Source: Dokdonella koreensis DS-123 (GTDB taxonomy: Bacteria; Pseudomonadota; Gammaproteobacteria; Xanthomonadales; Rhodanobacteraceae). Taken from it: a DNA stretch of 64,000 bases. The notes below the pieces were generated by a model. It worked only from the letters and a program-made list of their open reading frames with translations. It did not search any database and was not told the DNA's origin. Position numbers and translations under genes: made by a program. This document shows, one piece after another, positions 1 to 10,205 of this stretch; position 1 is the stretch's first letter; every line of letters begins with the position of its first letter. The stretch lies in the NCBI RefSeq assembly GCF_001632775.1, contig NZ_CP015249.1, positions 3,266,686-3,330,685 on the forward strand, read 5' to 3'.

Positions 1-109
1 ACGCCAGCAGTACCCATCCCGCGCCGACCGCGAAACGCGACGGCACGCGCCGCCCGGCACGCACGCTACGGCGGAAAGCCAAGGGTCCTCCGCGGTCCGG
101 CTCATGCAT
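1..109 (-). CDS. Partial membrane or secreted protein, N-terminus only
   Basis: An open frame runs off the left edge of the window on the minus strand. It begins at an ATG whose first residues are MHEPDRGG, followed by an Arg-rich stretch and then a hydrophobic run ([11 protein letters not shown]). That is the layout of an N-terminal signal anchor or signal peptide. Only 36 codons are visible, so no family can be named. It would be divergent from the dehydrogenase gene to its right. Chance open frames are common at this GC content, so this is a weak call. Confidence 0.3.
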   Translation of the reverse strand, partial: MHEPDRGGPLAFRRSVRAGRRVPSRFAVGAGWVLLA

Positions 110-322
110 CGATGCGACCTCCAGCGCAACAAAAGCGGCAACGATAGCAGCGTGTCGCGCAATGCCCGCAGCACGTTGCGACGGCGAGGCTCCGCAGCGC
201 CGGAACGCGTTCGCGATGCGACGTCGAATCAGCCGCCGGCCCACGCGGGGCAGCGGCCGTGTTCACGGCCCAGCAGCCGAGCCGGCATCATGATCGACGC
301 CTTCCACGTCAGAGGACTCGTC

Positions 323-1666
323 ATGAACGGTAGAACCCCACCGTGGCGCTGGGTATGGGCCGGTGCCGTCCTCGGCGCGGTCGCGCTGGCCGGCTGCGCG
401 CTCTTCCCGCCCCGGGCCGCGCTGACGGTGGACGCCGGCACCGGGCCGGCGCCGGTGCTGCCGGCGCCGAAGCGGACGCTGCTGCCGACCCTCGACATCG
501 CGCCGGCCGTCGGCTGGCGCGACGGCGCCACGCCGCAGGCCGCCGCTGGCCTGCGCGTCGCCGCGTTCGCGCGCGACCTGGCGCATCCGCGCTGGCTGTA
601 CGTGCTGCCCAACGGCGACGTGCTGGTGGCCGAGTCCAATGCGCCGCCGCAACCGGCGGATGCACCCTCGCGTGGTCTCAAGGGCTGGTTCGCCGGCAAG
701 GCGATGGCCCGCGCCGGTGCCGGCGTGCCGAGTGCCGACCGCATCACCCTGCTGCGCGATGCCGATGGCGACGGCGTGCCCGAGCAGCGCAGCGTGTTCA
801 CCGAGGGTCTCGCCTCGCCGTTCGGCATGGCCCTGGTCGGCGGCGACTTCTACGTCGCCAACGCCGATGCGCTGGTGCGCTTTGCGTACCGCGACGGGCA
901 GACCCGTCTCGACGCGCCGTCGCAGAAGGTCGTGGACCTGCCGGCCGGCATCAACCATCACTGGACCAAGAACGTCATCGCCAGTGCCGACGGCCGCCGG
1001 CTCTACGTCACGGTCGGCTCCAACAGCAACGTCGGCGAGAACGGCCTGGCCATCGAGGAAGGCCGGGCGATGATCTGGGAACTGGACCGCGCCAGCGGCC
1101 GCCTGCGCGCCTTCGCCACCGGCCTGCGCAATCCCAACGGCCTGGCCTGGGAGCCGGCGACCGGCGCGCTGTGGACCGCCGTCAACGAGCGCGACGAGAT
1201 CGGCAGCGACCTGGTCCCGGACTACATCACCGCCGTGAAGGACGGCGCCTTCTACGGCTGGCCGTACAGCTATTTCGGCCCGCACGTGGACGTGCGCGTG
1301 CAGCCGCCGCGCCCGGACCTGGTCGCCCGCGCGATCGCGCCCGACTACGCGCTGGGGCCGCATACCGCCTCGCTCGGCATCGTCTTCACGCACGGCAGCG
1401 CCCTGCCGGCCGCATGGCGGCAAGGCCTGGTGGTGGCCCAGCACGGTTCGTGGAACCGCAAGCCCAAGAGCGGCTACAAGGTGATCTACGTGCCGTTCGC
1501 CGACGGCCGGCCGGCCGGTCCGCCGGTGGACCTGCTGACCGGCTTCCTCGATGCCGGCGAGAACGCGCAGGGGCGGCCGGTCGGCGTGGCGATCGACCGC
1601 CACGGCGCGCTGCTGGTGGCGGACGACGTCGGCAACACGGTCTGGCGCGTCAGCGCCGTGCCGTAG
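323..1666 (+). CDS. PQQ-dependent sugar (L-sorbosone) dehydrogenase-family lipoprotein
   Basis: Predicted 447-residue periplasmic lipoprotein of the soluble PQQ glucose/sorbosone dehydrogenase beta-propeller superfamily, whose members oxidise sugars or related carbonyl compounds using pyrroloquinoline quinone. The ATG at 323 is preceded by AGAGGA and opens a signal sequence ending in a lipobox (LAGC, Cys25); an upstream in-frame ATG lacks these features. Propeller signatures include [15 protein letters not shown] (residues 91-105), NHHWTKNV (211-218), YVTVGSNSN (228-236), NPNGLAWEP (270-278) and a late HGSWNR motif. The substrate cannot be told from sequence, and no PQQ synthesis genes are nearby. 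It converges with the TonB receptor 30 bp downstream. Family assignment is firm, exact chemistry is not. Confidence 0.85.
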   Translation: MNGRTPPWRWVWAGAVLGAVALAGCALFPPRAALTVDAGTGPAPVLPAPKRTLLPTLDIAPAVGWRDGATPQAAAGLRVAAFARDLAHPRWLYVLPNGDVLVAESNAPPQPADAPSRGLKGWFAGKAMARAGAGVPSADRITLLRDADGDGVPEQRSVFTEGLASPFGMALVGGDFYVANADALVRFAYRDGQTRLDAPSQKVVDLPAGINHHWTKNVIASADGRRLYVTVGSNSNVGENGLAIEEGRAMIWELDRASGRLRAFATGLRNPNGLAWEPATGALWTAVNERDEIGSDLVPDYITAVKDGAFYGWPYSYFGPHVDVRVQPPRPDLVARAIAPDYALGPHTASLGIVFTHGSALPAAWRQGLVVAQHGSWNRKPKSGYKVIYVPFADGRPAGPPVDLLTGFLDAGENAQGRPVGVAIDRHGALLVADDVGNTVWRVSAVP

Positions 1667-1696
1667 CCGGCGCTGGCCGCGTCCATCCGCGGGCGC

Positions 1697-3742
1697 TCAC
1701 GGCCGGCGCCACTCGAAGCCGACGTATACCGAGCGGCCCTCGCCCGGCAGGAAGTTGGCCGCGTCGCGGCCGCCGGCATCGGCGACCACGTTGGTGCTGG
1801 CGATCCAGCGCCGGTCCTGCAGGTTGCGTGCGTCGACGAACCAGCGCCAGCGCGCCGCGACGTCGCCGCCGATGCGCAGCCCCAGCAGGTGGTAGCCGGG
1901 CGCGCGGAACGTGTTGGCGTGATCGATGAAGGTGTCCTGCACCACCCATTCGGCGTTGGGCGTCAGGTACAGGTGCTCGCCCACCTGCCAGCGCAGCTCG
2001 GTGCGCAGCAGCTGGCGCGGCACGCCGGCCAGGCGGTTGTCGCCGAAGACCGGATCGCCATCGAAGCGGAAATCGTTGAACAGGTAGCTGACCGACCCGG
2101 TCAGCGACGCAGCCAGTGGCCAGTCCAGGCCCAGCTCCACGCCGCGATGGCGCGTGCGGTCGGCGTTGATCGTGCCGAGCGGGTTGCCGTTGCCGTCGGT
2201 CAGCGCCAGCAGCTCGTTCCTGACGCGTGCGTCGTAGACCGACACGTCCAGCGACAGCGCCTCGCCGCGCGTGCGGTAGCCGAGCTCCAGCGTGGTGGCG
2301 CGCTGGGCGTCGACCAGGGTCGCGGCCGGGCCACCGGTGATCTCGCCGAAGCTCGGCGGCTCGCGGCTGCCGCTGAGGTTGACGTAGGCCTGCGTCTGCG
2401 CGGCCGGCTGGAACAGCAGGCCGAGCTTGGGACTGACGCCGGAGAAGTCGATGTCGAAGCTCTCGTCGGCGCCGCCGCTGATGAAGCGGTCGCGCGAGCG
2501 GCGCTCGGACTTCAGTCCCTGCGCACCGATCGACAGCGCCCAGCGGGCGTCGAACCAGGTCTGGTTCTCGGCGTAGAGCTTGGTGTTGCGCGCACGCTGG
2601 TCGAGCCGGTTGGTGCGTGCGCCGGCGTGGCCGCCGACGTTGACGAACCGGTCGTCGTCGATGTCGCCCTGGGCCAGCGCGAGGCCGGCGACCCAGACGC
2701 TGCGGCGGCCGGCGAGCACGCCCTCGCGCCGCCAGCGCAGGTCCGCGCCGGCATCCTGGCTGTCCTGGTCGAGCACCTGGAAGATCGGATGATGCAGGCC
2801 CTTGTCGGCATAGAAACCCGACAGCAGCACCGTATCGACGTCGGACGGCGTCCAGGCCAGCCGTCCGCCCAGGCGCGTCAGCCGGAAATCGCGCCGCTGG
2901 TCGCCGCTCACGTTGCCGGGATTGGCGGCGCGCGGATCGGCCAGCGCCTGCGCCAGCGTCAGGTTGCCGGGCAGCTCCGAACGCGTGTCCACGTGCGTGA
3001 TGTACAGGCGGCCGTCGAGCGTGTCGCCGAAACGATAGCCGGCGTTGCCGAACAGCCGGTAGGTTTCCTGCTTGGCGTGCTCGCGAAAGCCGTCCTGCCC
3101 GAAAGCCGAGACGCTGAGGTAGGCGTCGGCCGCGCCGGTGTGGCCGGCCAGCGCCACCTGGCCGCGCCGGTAGCCGTAGCGGCCGCCCTCCAGTCGCAGC
3201 AGCGCGGCCGGCGCGTCGTAGCCGGTCGGCGAGACGAAGTTGATCGCGCCGCCCAGCGTGGCCGCGCCGTACTCCAGTGCGTTGGCGCCACGGTAGACCT
3301 CGATGTAGCGCGCGGCCAGCGGTTCGACCGCCTGGAAGTCGAACGCGCCGTCGGCCAGGTTGAGCGGGCTGCCGTCCTGCAGCAGCTCGATGCCGCGGCC
3401 GTGGAAGGTGCGCTGCAGGCCCGAGCCGCGGATCGACAGCCGCGCCTCCTCGGCGCCGAAGCGCGTCTGCACGAACACACCGGTCGCCAGCCCGAGCGCG
3501 TCGGTCAGCGTGCTGACCCGCGCCTGGCGATAACGCTCGCCATCGACCAGGCCGGTGCCGCCGGCACGCGCGGCCAGCCGCGCCCGTGCGGCCTCGGGTG
3601 TCTCGACGGTGGCCGGTGCCGCGGACGCATGCACGTCCACGCGGTCGAGCACGGGAACGTCCTCGGCACCCGCCGGTGCACAGGCCAGCGCCGCAGCGGC
3701 GGCCAGCGGGACGAGCGGCAGCAGACGGCGGGACGGGATCAT
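1697..3742 (-). CDS. TonB-dependent outer membrane receptor, FecA-like
   Basis: A 681-residue outer membrane receptor, the usual size for siderophore or metal-chelate importers driven by TonB. The start MIPSRRLL gives a clean Sec signal peptide (about residues 1-26). The plug lies at about 60-170 and contains RLSIRGSGLQ, RGIELLQDGSPLN and IEVYRGANALEYGAATLGGA, typical of the FecA group. The 22-strand barrel follows and ends in an aromatic-rich strand (VYVGFEWRRP). There is no N-terminal signalling domain, so it probably does not control an ECF sigma factor. It lies 138 bp downstream of the subtilase on the same strand, with a strong hairpin in the gap. The ligand is unknown; ferric citrate or another ferric chelate is a guess from the subfamily. 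Confidence 0.9.
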   Translation of the reverse strand: MIPSRRLLPLVPLAAAAALACAPAGAEDVPVLDRVDVHASAAPATVETPEAARARLAARAGGTGLVDGERYRQARVSTLTDALGLATGVFVQTRFGAEEARLSIRGSGLQRTFHGRGIELLQDGSPLNLADGAFDFQAVEPLAARYIEVYRGANALEYGAATLGGAINFVSPTGYDAPAALLRLEGGRYGYRRGQVALAGHTGAADAYLSVSAFGQDGFREHAKQETYRLFGNAGYRFGDTLDGRLYITHVDTRSELPGNLTLAQALADPRAANPGNVSGDQRRDFRLTRLGGRLAWTPSDVDTVLLSGFYADKGLHHPIFQVLDQDSQDAGADLRWRREGVLAGRRSVWVAGLALAQGDIDDDRFVNVGGHAGARTNRLDQRARNTKLYAENQTWFDARWALSIGAQGLKSERRSRDRFISGGADESFDIDFSGVSPKLGLLFQPAAQTQAYVNLSGSREPPSFGEITGGPAATLVDAQRATTLELGYRTRGEALSLDVSVYDARVRNELLALTDGNGNPLGTINADRTRHRGVELGLDWPLAASLTGSVSYLFNDFRFDGDPVFGDNRLAGVPRQLLRTELRWQVGEHLYLTPNAEWVVQDTFIDHANTFRAPGYHLLGLRIGGDVAARWRWFVDARNLQDRRWIASTNVVADAGGRDAANFLPGEGRSVYVGFEWRRP

Positions 3743-3799
3743 CGGAAGCTCCGGGCGGCGGCGAGCCCTCCGTGATACCCGCCGGCACGGCATCCGACG

Positions 3800-3828
3800 G
3801 CAGGGTGCGAACTTCGGTCGCACCCTGC
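3800..3828 (-). terminator. Hairpin between subtilase and TonB receptor genes
   Basis: A perfect 11-bp stem (GCAGGGTGCGA / TCGCACCCTGC) encloses a 7-nt loop. It starts 52 nt past the subtilase stop. No U-tract follows on either strand. It could end subtilase transcription or act as an attenuator or mRNA-stabilising hairpin for the receptor gene. Confidence 0.5.
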
Positions 3829-3880
3829 GGGCCGGTCGATCCGGCGCGCGGCGGTCCGCCGCCGCGCGCCGTGGCACCCG

Positions 3881-6800
3881 CTAGGGCAGCGGGCAGGCCT
3901 GCACGGTCACCGCGTCGATCGCCCAGTTGACGCCGAGCCGGTGCTCGAAGCGGTCGTGCCCCAGGCGGAAGCGCACCTGCACCGTGCGGCCGGCGTAGGC
4001 GTCCAGGGCCGCCACCGAGCGCACATAGCCGCGCGGGTCGCCGCACCAGCCCGGGCGACCGGACAGCGGGTTCTGGAATGCGCCGCTGACCGGACCGTCG
4101 TAGGGCGTGGCTTCCAGCGTCGTGAGCGGACTCCAGGTCTGGCCGCCGTCGGCGGAGACCTCCAGCAGGCCGGCGTCCTGGCAGTTGGCACCGCTGCTCG
4201 ATGCCTTCAGCGACTGCCGGTGCCAGAACCGCAGGCTGGGACGGGCGAGGTTCGCCGGCAGCGCGATGGGAGCGGTCGCCAGCCACTGGTCGTTGGCGGT
4301 GCCGGCCGCGGGCGCCGCGACCTGCCAGGCGAATGCGCCGTGCAGCGCGGCGGACCCGAGCTGCCAGCCGTCGCTGCCGGCCAGCGCACCGTGCGTCCAG
4401 CCGGCTGCGCCGTTCTCCATGCCGTCGGCCCAGAGCACGGTCGGCACTTGGTCGAGCGGACAGTCGGACGGCAGTGCCGCGGTGACGAAGGCCTGCGTGT
4501 CGGGCAGCGCGGCCGCGATCTCGAAGCCGTCGCGGAACAGGCTGTCCTGCGGCGCCAGCGGCGCACTGGCACCGCAGGCATTGAGCGTCACCACGCGCCA
4601 CCAGTAGCGGCGGTTGGAGTCCAGCGCCTCGGCCGGCGTCAGCGTCCAGGTGGTGGCGGTGGTGCGTGTCTGCGCGACGACGCGGGTGAACCCGGCATCG
4701 GTCGCCACCTGCACCAGGTAGCCGTAGGCATCGGCGGAAGCAGCCCAGCTGAAGGTCGGCAGCGTGCCGATGCTGCCGGCACCGTCGGCCGGCAGCGGCG
4801 ACGCAGCGACGGCCGGGAGGCCGTCGAACACCGTCAGCGCAAGGTCCAGCGTCTTGGTGGCGCTGCCGGCCTGGCCGGTGATCGACAGCGTCTGCGCCCC
4901 GGCGACGGCAGCGGCCGGCGCACCCAGGTGCAAGGTCGCATCGGTACCGGGAACGGCCGGGTTGGGATCGAACGCGAACGTGGCGCCGGGCAGCGAACTG
5001 GCGGCGCTCAATGCCACCGGATCGGGGAAGCCGGCGATCTGGCCGACGTGGATCGGCGTGGCCACCGGCTGGCCGGCACAGGCGTAGGCGGTCGGCGATC
5101 CGGCCTCGATCGTGAAGCCGGGCGCGCGCACGCAGTTGTAGCAGACCAGGGCGAAGTCCTGGCTGAGGCCGCCGCCGTTGAGCGCATCGCCGGCGATGTT
5201 GCGGGCGGTCACGGTGATCTGGACGTCCGCGGCGGTACCGGCCGGCAGGAACACGGCCTCGTAGTTGTTGAGCGCGTCGGCGGCGCCGCCTTCCTGGCTC
5301 CAACCGCCGGCGAAGACATTGCCGAGCCAGCTGCGTGCGCCGGCGCTCACGGCCAGGTCCAGGTCGTTGACCTGCGGGCTGGTACCGAGCAGGCCGGGCG
5401 CGTCGGTGTACGCCAGCGCGATGCGGACCGGGCGCGACGGATCGAGCACCGCCCAGCGATAGCTGGCGCTCTGGCCGGTGGCGGTGAAGACCGCGGTCTG
5501 GTCGACCACCACCTTGGTCACGGTATCGAACATCTGGCCCATGTCGGGCATGCCGTAGCCCTGGGTCGGGCTGGGCAGCGCGTCGTTCGCGCTGACGCCG
5601 GTAAGGTAGATCGGGTGGGCCATCAGCCAGGCCTTCATCGCGGCCGGACTCGGCGGATGAGCCGGCGCGTCCACGCGATCCACGCTGCCGGCCGCACTGC
5701 CGGCGCCGCCCTGTGCCATCCACCAGTACGCCAGCGAGGCGATGCCGGCCACCGCCGGCGCCGAATGGCTGGTGCCGGAGGACGCGGCGAACTCGGTCTG
5801 GCCGCTCGGATAGTAGGTATCGCAGACGCCGCGGCCGTCGTACCCGGAATACAGCGAGGCGCCGGCCTGGACATGCGTGCCCGGTGCGATCGCTTCGGGC
5901 TTCGCGCGGCCGTCGCGGGTCGGGCCGCGGCTGGAGAATATGGCCACGTCGTTGGGATTGTCGGCGCTGGCCGGCCCATGCCCGCAGCCGTCGGTCCATT
6001 GCGGCCGCACGCTCTCGGATGCGCCGACCGCGATGACGTTCTTGGCCGCGGCCGGCGAACTGACCGTGGACGCGCCGCCGGTGCCGAGGTTGCCGGCGGC
6101 CATCACGTAGATCATCGGCTGGCTGCCGGCCACGCTGTTGTTGGCATCGCGCACGCCGGCGTCGTAGAGCTGCTGCACGGCCTCGTAGGTGGCCGGCGGC
6201 GGATTGCTGCCCCAGGAGTTGTTGCTGATGCGCGCGCCGGAGCGGCCATTGGCCTGGACCAGGCCAGCCGGGCCGCCGCCGCAGGCGCTGGTGTCGAAGC
6301 CGGGCCCGAAGATCGCGGTGGAGCCCACGCGCGCGAACGGGTTGACGCCCAGGCCGCGCTGCCAGCCGTCGCCGTCCTGGAACGGTGCGCCGGCGCGCGT
6401 GTCGTAGCCGACGGCGATGCCGGCATTGAGCGTGCCGTGGCCGGTGATGTCACCGGACGCCGCTGCGGCCGTGGACGTGCAGTTGGTGAAATAGGCCACG
6501 CGCGAGGCATTGGCGGTGTCGCCCTCGACGTAGAACTTGCGGTCGGCGGTGGCGAGGACGGTGGGGCCGCTGCCGCCTTCCTGCAGCGGGCTGTCGGTGA
6601 TGTCGACGATCGGGTAGTCGAGCGGGTTCTCGCTGAAGCCCCAGTCGCGCAGGCGATCCAGATAGCGCGGCGCGCCCGGCGCCGGAAACAGGTCGCCGGT
6701 CAGGATCAGGTTCTGCTTCTCGTCCATCGGCTGCATCGACAACTGCTCGCCGACGAAGGTGACGTCGGGCTGCTGTGCGATCAGCGGGATGTCCGCCACG

Positions 6801-7546
6801 CGCACGCGCAGCGCGAGATTCTCGTACGCCAGCACCGGCTCCCAGGCGAGCGTCGCGACGCCGCTGCCGAGCGGTCCCTGCTGCGCCGGCGCGAGCCGGG
6901 CGAGCCCTTCGACGAAGACGCGCGTGGCGGCATCACCGCCGTGCCGGTAGATCTGCACGATCACGTCGACTTCAGCCTGATCGGCCGCCTCGCCGCGATC
7001 CAGGCGCTGCTGCAGCAGCGGATCCACCTTGAGGAAGGCATACAGCGGCGCGGCGTACTGCAGCCACGGTTGCGTGCCACGCAGCCCGGCCAGCCGCGCG
7101 CGCGCGGCCGCGTCCACCCAGACCACATAGCCATGACTGGCGACGTAGTGCACCGGCACGATGCCCTGCGCGGACAGCTCGGCCAGCCATTCCTCGCGCA
7201 CCGGCCCGACGAACTGCACCACCTGCAGCCCGGCGCCGTCCGGCGCGTCGAGTGCGAACGGTGCCGGCGGCGCCAGCGTCTCGCGCTGGGTGTCGAACGG
7301 CTGCGCGCTGAAGGCCAGCCGGTCGAAGCCCGGATCGGCCTGCCAGCTGCGACCGGCCAGTTCGAGTACCGGCGTGGGCGAGGCATACAGGGCGAAGCTG
7401 CCGTAGTCGTGCAGCTTCACCAGCCCGGCGGCGCCGGCCGCCACGTCATGGTCGGACAGCAGGAACTTGTACGAAGCCGCCGTGGCCGGCGTGCCGAAGG
7501 CGGTCAGCAGCGCCAGCGTGATGGCGGACCGGAGTGGCTTGAGCAT
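3881..7546 (-). CDS. Secreted subtilisin-like (S8) serine protease with C-terminal beta-sandwich domains
   Basis: A 1221-residue exported subtilase. The ATG at 7546 (MLKPLRSA) has GAGGA eight bases upstream and gives a good signal peptide cleaved near ATAA-SYK (residue 24). A propeptide-like region of about 280 residues precedes the catalytic domain. The triad is Asp318 (VDITDSP), His370 (TGHGT) and Ser593 (SSGTSHSAP), with oxyanion Asn486 (MAAGN). Beyond about residue 650 come beta-rich modules, one of them FN3-like (YGYLVQVATD, RRYWWRVV). An LFRDGFE tag follows at about 1003-1009, then a jelly-roll/MAM-like module opening with VLWADGMENG. It probably degrades extracellular protein. It is the middle gene of three same-strand genes for exported proteins. 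Catalytic assignment is firm; the domain boundaries are estimates. Confidence 0.9.
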   Translation of the reverse strand: MLKPLRSAITLALLTAFGTPATAASYKFLLSDHDVAAGAAGLVKLHDYGSFALYASPTPVLELAGRSWQADPGFDRLAFSAQPFDTQRETLAPPAPFALDAPDGAGLQVVQFVGPVREEWLAELSAQGIVPVHYVASHGYVVWVDAAARARLAGLRGTQPWLQYAAPLYAFLKVDPLLQQRLDRGEAADQAEVDVIVQIYRHGGDAATRVFVEGLARLAPAQQGPLGSGVATLAWEPVLAYENLALRVRVADIPLIAQQPDVTFVGEQLSMQPMDEKQNLILTGDLFPAPGAPRYLDRLRDWGFSENPLDYPIVDITDSPLQEGGSGPTVLATADRKFYVEGDTANASRVAYFTNCTSTAAAASGDITGHGTLNAGIAVGYDTRAGAPFQDGDGWQRGLGVNPFARVGSTAIFGPGFDTSACGGGPAGLVQANGRSGARISNNSWGSNPPPATYEAVQQLYDAGVRDANNSVAGSQPMIYVMAAGNLGTGGASTVSSPAAAKNVIAVGASESVRPQWTDGCGHGPASADNPNDVAIFSSRGPTRDGRAKPEAIAPGTHVQAGASLYSGYDGRGVCDTYYPSGQTEFAASSGTSHSAPAVAGIASLAYWWMAQGGAGSAAGSVDRVDAPAHPPSPAAMKAWLMAHPIYLTGVSANDALPSPTQGYGMPDMGQMFDTVTKVVVDQTAVFTATGQSASYRWAVLDPSRPVRIALAYTDAPGLLGTSPQVNDLDLAVSAGARSWLGNVFAGGWSQEGGAADALNNYEAVFLPAGTAADVQITVTARNIAGDALNGGGLSQDFALVCYNCVRAPGFTIEAGSPTAYACAGQPVATPIHVGQIAGFPDPVALSAASSLPGATFAFDPNPAVPGTDATLHLGAPAAAVAGAQTLSITGQAGSATKTLDLALTVFDGLPAVAASPLPADGAGSIGTLPTFSWAASADAYGYLVQVATDAGFTRVVAQTRTTATTWTLTPAEALDSNRRYWWRVVTLNACGASAPLAPQDSLFRDGFEIAAALPDTQAFVTAALPSDCPLDQVPTVLWADGMENGAAGWTHGALAGSDGWQLGSAALHGAFAWQVAAPAAGTANDQWLATAPIALPANLARPSLRFWHRQSLKASSSGANCQDAGLLEVSADGGQTWSPLTTLEATPYDGPVSGAFQNPLSGRPGWCGDPRGYVRSVAALDAYAGRTVQVRFRLGHDRFEHRLGVNWAIDAVTVQACPLP

Positions 7547-7613
7547 GGGGATCATCCTCGCGGGTCGGTGCCGCCGGATGCGGCGCAGCGGCACACGGTC
7601 GAATCGTCGGTGG

Positions 7614-7653
7614 CCGGCACCGGTGGCCGCACGAGGCGGGCCACCGGTGCCGG
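7614..7653 (-). terminator. 15-bp GC-rich hairpin after the secreted propeller gene
   Basis: A perfect 15-bp stem (CCGGCACCGGTGGCC pairing with its complement) with a 10-nt loop starts 16 nt after the stop codon at 7670. There is no U-tract. This is the longest hairpin in the window and most likely a terminator for the gene upstream. Confidence 0.6.
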
Positions 7654-7669
7654 AGCGGTCGCGCTGCGC

Positions 7670-10012
7670 TCAGGGCGTGCCGTCGAAACCATCGCGGAAC
7701 AGCAGGTCGCCGCTGTTCACGGTCAGGCTGACCGGCACCACCAGGCGTGGCTGATCCGGATCGTTGCTGTAGAAGCACAGGTTCGCCTGGTAGCTGCCGG
7801 GCGCCAGCGTCGCGGCATCGAAGCCGATGTCCGTGTTCGCGCTGGCGGCCGCTGCGACCGTACCGCCGCCGTCGGCGAAGCGGATCCACGGCGTGCCGGT
7901 CTCGCTCGCGCAGACCGTGCCCGAGGTGGCGATCGAGAAACCGCCGACCTCGCCGAAGCTCGGCCCGACCAGGGTGGCCTGGCCGGTCGTCGTGTCGATC
8001 GTGTAGACGTTGCCGACGGTCTGGTCGTAGGCGGCCAGATAGAGCGTGCCGGTACGATCGTCGAAGTCCAGGCCTTGCGAGAACCACAGCGAGAGACCGG
8101 TCGGGCCGATCGTCTGCGCCTCGGCAGTTGTCTTGTCGATCGCGACGAGCACGTCGTTCTGCACGTCGATGCCGTACATCAGACCGCTGGCGTCGATCGC
8201 GATGTCGTTGATCATGCGCTGCTGGATCGTGCCGATCAGCGTGGCGTCGCCGTTGGTGAGGTTCACCGTGTAGATCGCCGTGGACAGCGTGCCGAACGTC
8301 GGCGCGGTCACGTACATCGTGTGGGTCACCGGATCCCAAGCGGCACCGTAGGGATTGTTGGCGACGCCGGTGGCCGGAATCGACACCGGTGCGATCAGCT
8401 CGGCCTCACCGGTCTGCGTGTCGGTCGTGTAGAGATTGGGCAGGCCCGCGAATGCGGTGATGCCGTACTGCTTGCTGAAATCATCGTTGATGAAGTCGGC
8501 CGCGAACGTCGTCGGATGCCCCACGTTGAGCACGCTAAGGTCGGTCGCGTCGAGCACGTCGAAACTGACGAAGGCGATCGTGGCGGCAGTGCCGTTGCGC
8601 AGACCATAGGCCGGCACCGAGTCGACACCGCGCGGATGGGCCGCCAGCTGGCCGCGGCGGTCCGGCGAAGCCAGCGCCCGGCCGGCAGCCGAGCGTGCGA
8701 AGTCCTCGATCGCGCGACGCGGCGAAACCGGAAAGTGCGCGCGTGTCGACGGTGCCTGCCAGCTCCAGTGCAGGTCGCGGTCGCCGAGGTTGGCGATCGT
8801 CAACGGCTGGCTGATCAGAGCACCGGCCGACACCACCGGGTTGAAACCGGTGCCCGGCGAGGGCGTGAGGCTGACCCGCGGCGCACCAATGTCCAGTACG
8901 GCGTCGGCCGTGGCCGTCGCACTGGCCGGCAGGATCGGGGTCCAGCTGATCGTCATGCCGTCGGTGAGATTGGCCGTGTTGTACGAGAACTGATTGGCCA
9001 TGCTGGCGTCTTTCTGCAGGCCCACCGTGGCCGAAGCGCCGTTGTCGTAGCTGGCCGCCGGACCGCCGAAGCTCGCCGTGCGATACGCGAACAGCAGCGT
9101 GTCGCTGGACTCGTTGAAGACCACCTCGAACGTCGCGCCGTGCTGGCCGGCACTGGCGCCGGTATCGCCATAGTTGGCCTTGTCGTGCCAGGCGACGACG
9201 AACTGCCGGTTCGGCGCACTGCCGACCGCACCGTGGTAGACCGTGCCGGTTGCCATCAGGTCGTCCCAGTACGGCAGCAGCGACGCGCCGGTCAGATTGG
9301 TCGCCGGCAGCGCGCGATTGCCGTACGGAAAGGTCGAGCAGGCGCCGCCGCCGAAGACCAGGCCGCCGTTGTTGCCGATGCACAGGCTGGTCGACTCCGC
9401 GCCGTAGAAGCGCAACGGGAACGGCGCGGTGATCGCCGTCGCATTGTCGTCGCCGATGCTGAGCGCGGTGCCGCTGGTGCTGATGTCGATGAACGGTGGC
9501 GGCGCGGCGGTGCTGGCCGCGTAGCCGGGCCGCACGTCGGTGGCGGTCCAGGTCGAGGTGAAGTCGCCGCTGGTCGCGTTCTGGCTGGTGCTGGCGACGA
9601 TCACGCGGTTGTATTGAAAGCTCGCGTGAGGGGCGACCGCCTGTACGTGGTTGGACAGCAAGGTGCCGACGTCGCCGTCGACCAGGGTGTGGTAGTTGAA
9701 GGTGGTGGCCGTATGGTTGGTCAGCGTGTAGCAGATGTTGACCTCGTCCCCCACCGTCACGTCCAGCGTCGTGGCCGTGCCGCACAGCGCGGGATTGCCG
9801 GGGTCGGCCAGGGCCAGCGTCACCGTCAGGCACAGGCCGCTGGTGCAGCTGCCGCGTCCGTCGTCCTGCGCGACGCTGCGGCCTTCGCCGAAGTCCAGGA
9901 CCCGGCCGGCCGGGTTGAAACTGCCGTAGGGCAGCGGCTGGGCGGACGCCGCGGCGCCGGCCAAGGCCAGGACCAGCGTGGACACCGCCGGCAGGAGCTG
10001 TGGTGCGTTCAT
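7670..10012 (-). CDS. Secreted beta-rich protein with propeller-like region and C-terminal LFRDGFD tag
   Basis: A 780-residue exported protein of unknown function. The ATG at 10012 follows GGAGATATTG; the signal peptide (MNAPQLLPAVSTL to about ASAQ) is clear. Residues about 30-180 resemble a secreted beta-sandwich. About 190-350 carries a module with FPLRFYG and LLPYWDDL, common in bacterial surface proteins. About 500-690 contains repeated propeller-like strands (YGAAWDPVTHTMYV, LDFDDRTGTLYLAAYD). A final Ig-like/ASH-type segment (CFYSNDPDQPRLVVPVSLTV) leads to the terminal LFRDGFD. No catalytic motif was found. It lies upstream of the subtilase on the same strand and may be secreted alongside it. 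Its role is unknown. Confidence 0.75.
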   Translation of the reverse strand: MNAPQLLPAVSTLVLALAGAAASAQPLPYGSFNPAGRVLDFGEGRSVAQDDGRGSCTSGLCLTVTLALADPGNPALCGTATTLDVTVGDEVNICYTLTNHTATTFNYHTLVDGDVGTLLSNHVQAVAPHASFQYNRVIVASTSQNATSGDFTSTWTATDVRPGYAASTAAPPPFIDISTSGTALSIGDDNATAITAPFPLRFYGAESTSLCIGNNGGLVFGGGACSTFPYGNRALPATNLTGASLLPYWDDLMATGTVYHGAVGSAPNRQFVVAWHDKANYGDTGASAGQHGATFEVVFNESSDTLLFAYRTASFGGPAASYDNGASATVGLQKDASMANQFSYNTANLTDGMTISWTPILPASATATADAVLDIGAPRVSLTPSPGTGFNPVVSAGALISQPLTIANLGDRDLHWSWQAPSTRAHFPVSPRRAIEDFARSAAGRALASPDRRGQLAAHPRGVDSVPAYGLRNGTAATIAFVSFDVLDATDLSVLNVGHPTTFAADFINDDFSKQYGITAFAGLPNLYTTDTQTGEAELIAPVSIPATGVANNPYGAAWDPVTHTMYVTAPTFGTLSTAIYTVNLTNGDATLIGTIQQRMINDIAIDASGLMYGIDVQNDVLVAIDKTTAEAQTIGPTGLSLWFSQGLDFDDRTGTLYLAAYDQTVGNVYTIDTTTGQATLVGPSFGEVGGFSIATSGTVCASETGTPWIRFADGGGTVAAAASANTDIGFDAATLAPGSYQANLCFYSNDPDQPRLVVPVSLTVNSGDLLFRDGFDGTP

Positions 10013-10205
10013 CAATATCTCCGGAAGACAGCGCGGGCGGCGGGCCTCTTGCGGCCTCCCGCGTACATCGAGTCGATCCGGCGCAATCCCCCGCCGGCCC
10101 CGGGCAACGTCGACGTCGCCACCCGCCGACGATCTCCCAAAGCCTCGGCACGATTTTGTGTCAATCCTGTGCCAGATGTGATCGGCCGATGTGTCGCCTT
10201 TCCGA

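Noticed and set aside
1650-5999. A minus-strand open frame of about 1450 codons
   Set aside because: It runs in another frame across the TonB receptor and subtilase genes and has no recognisable motif.
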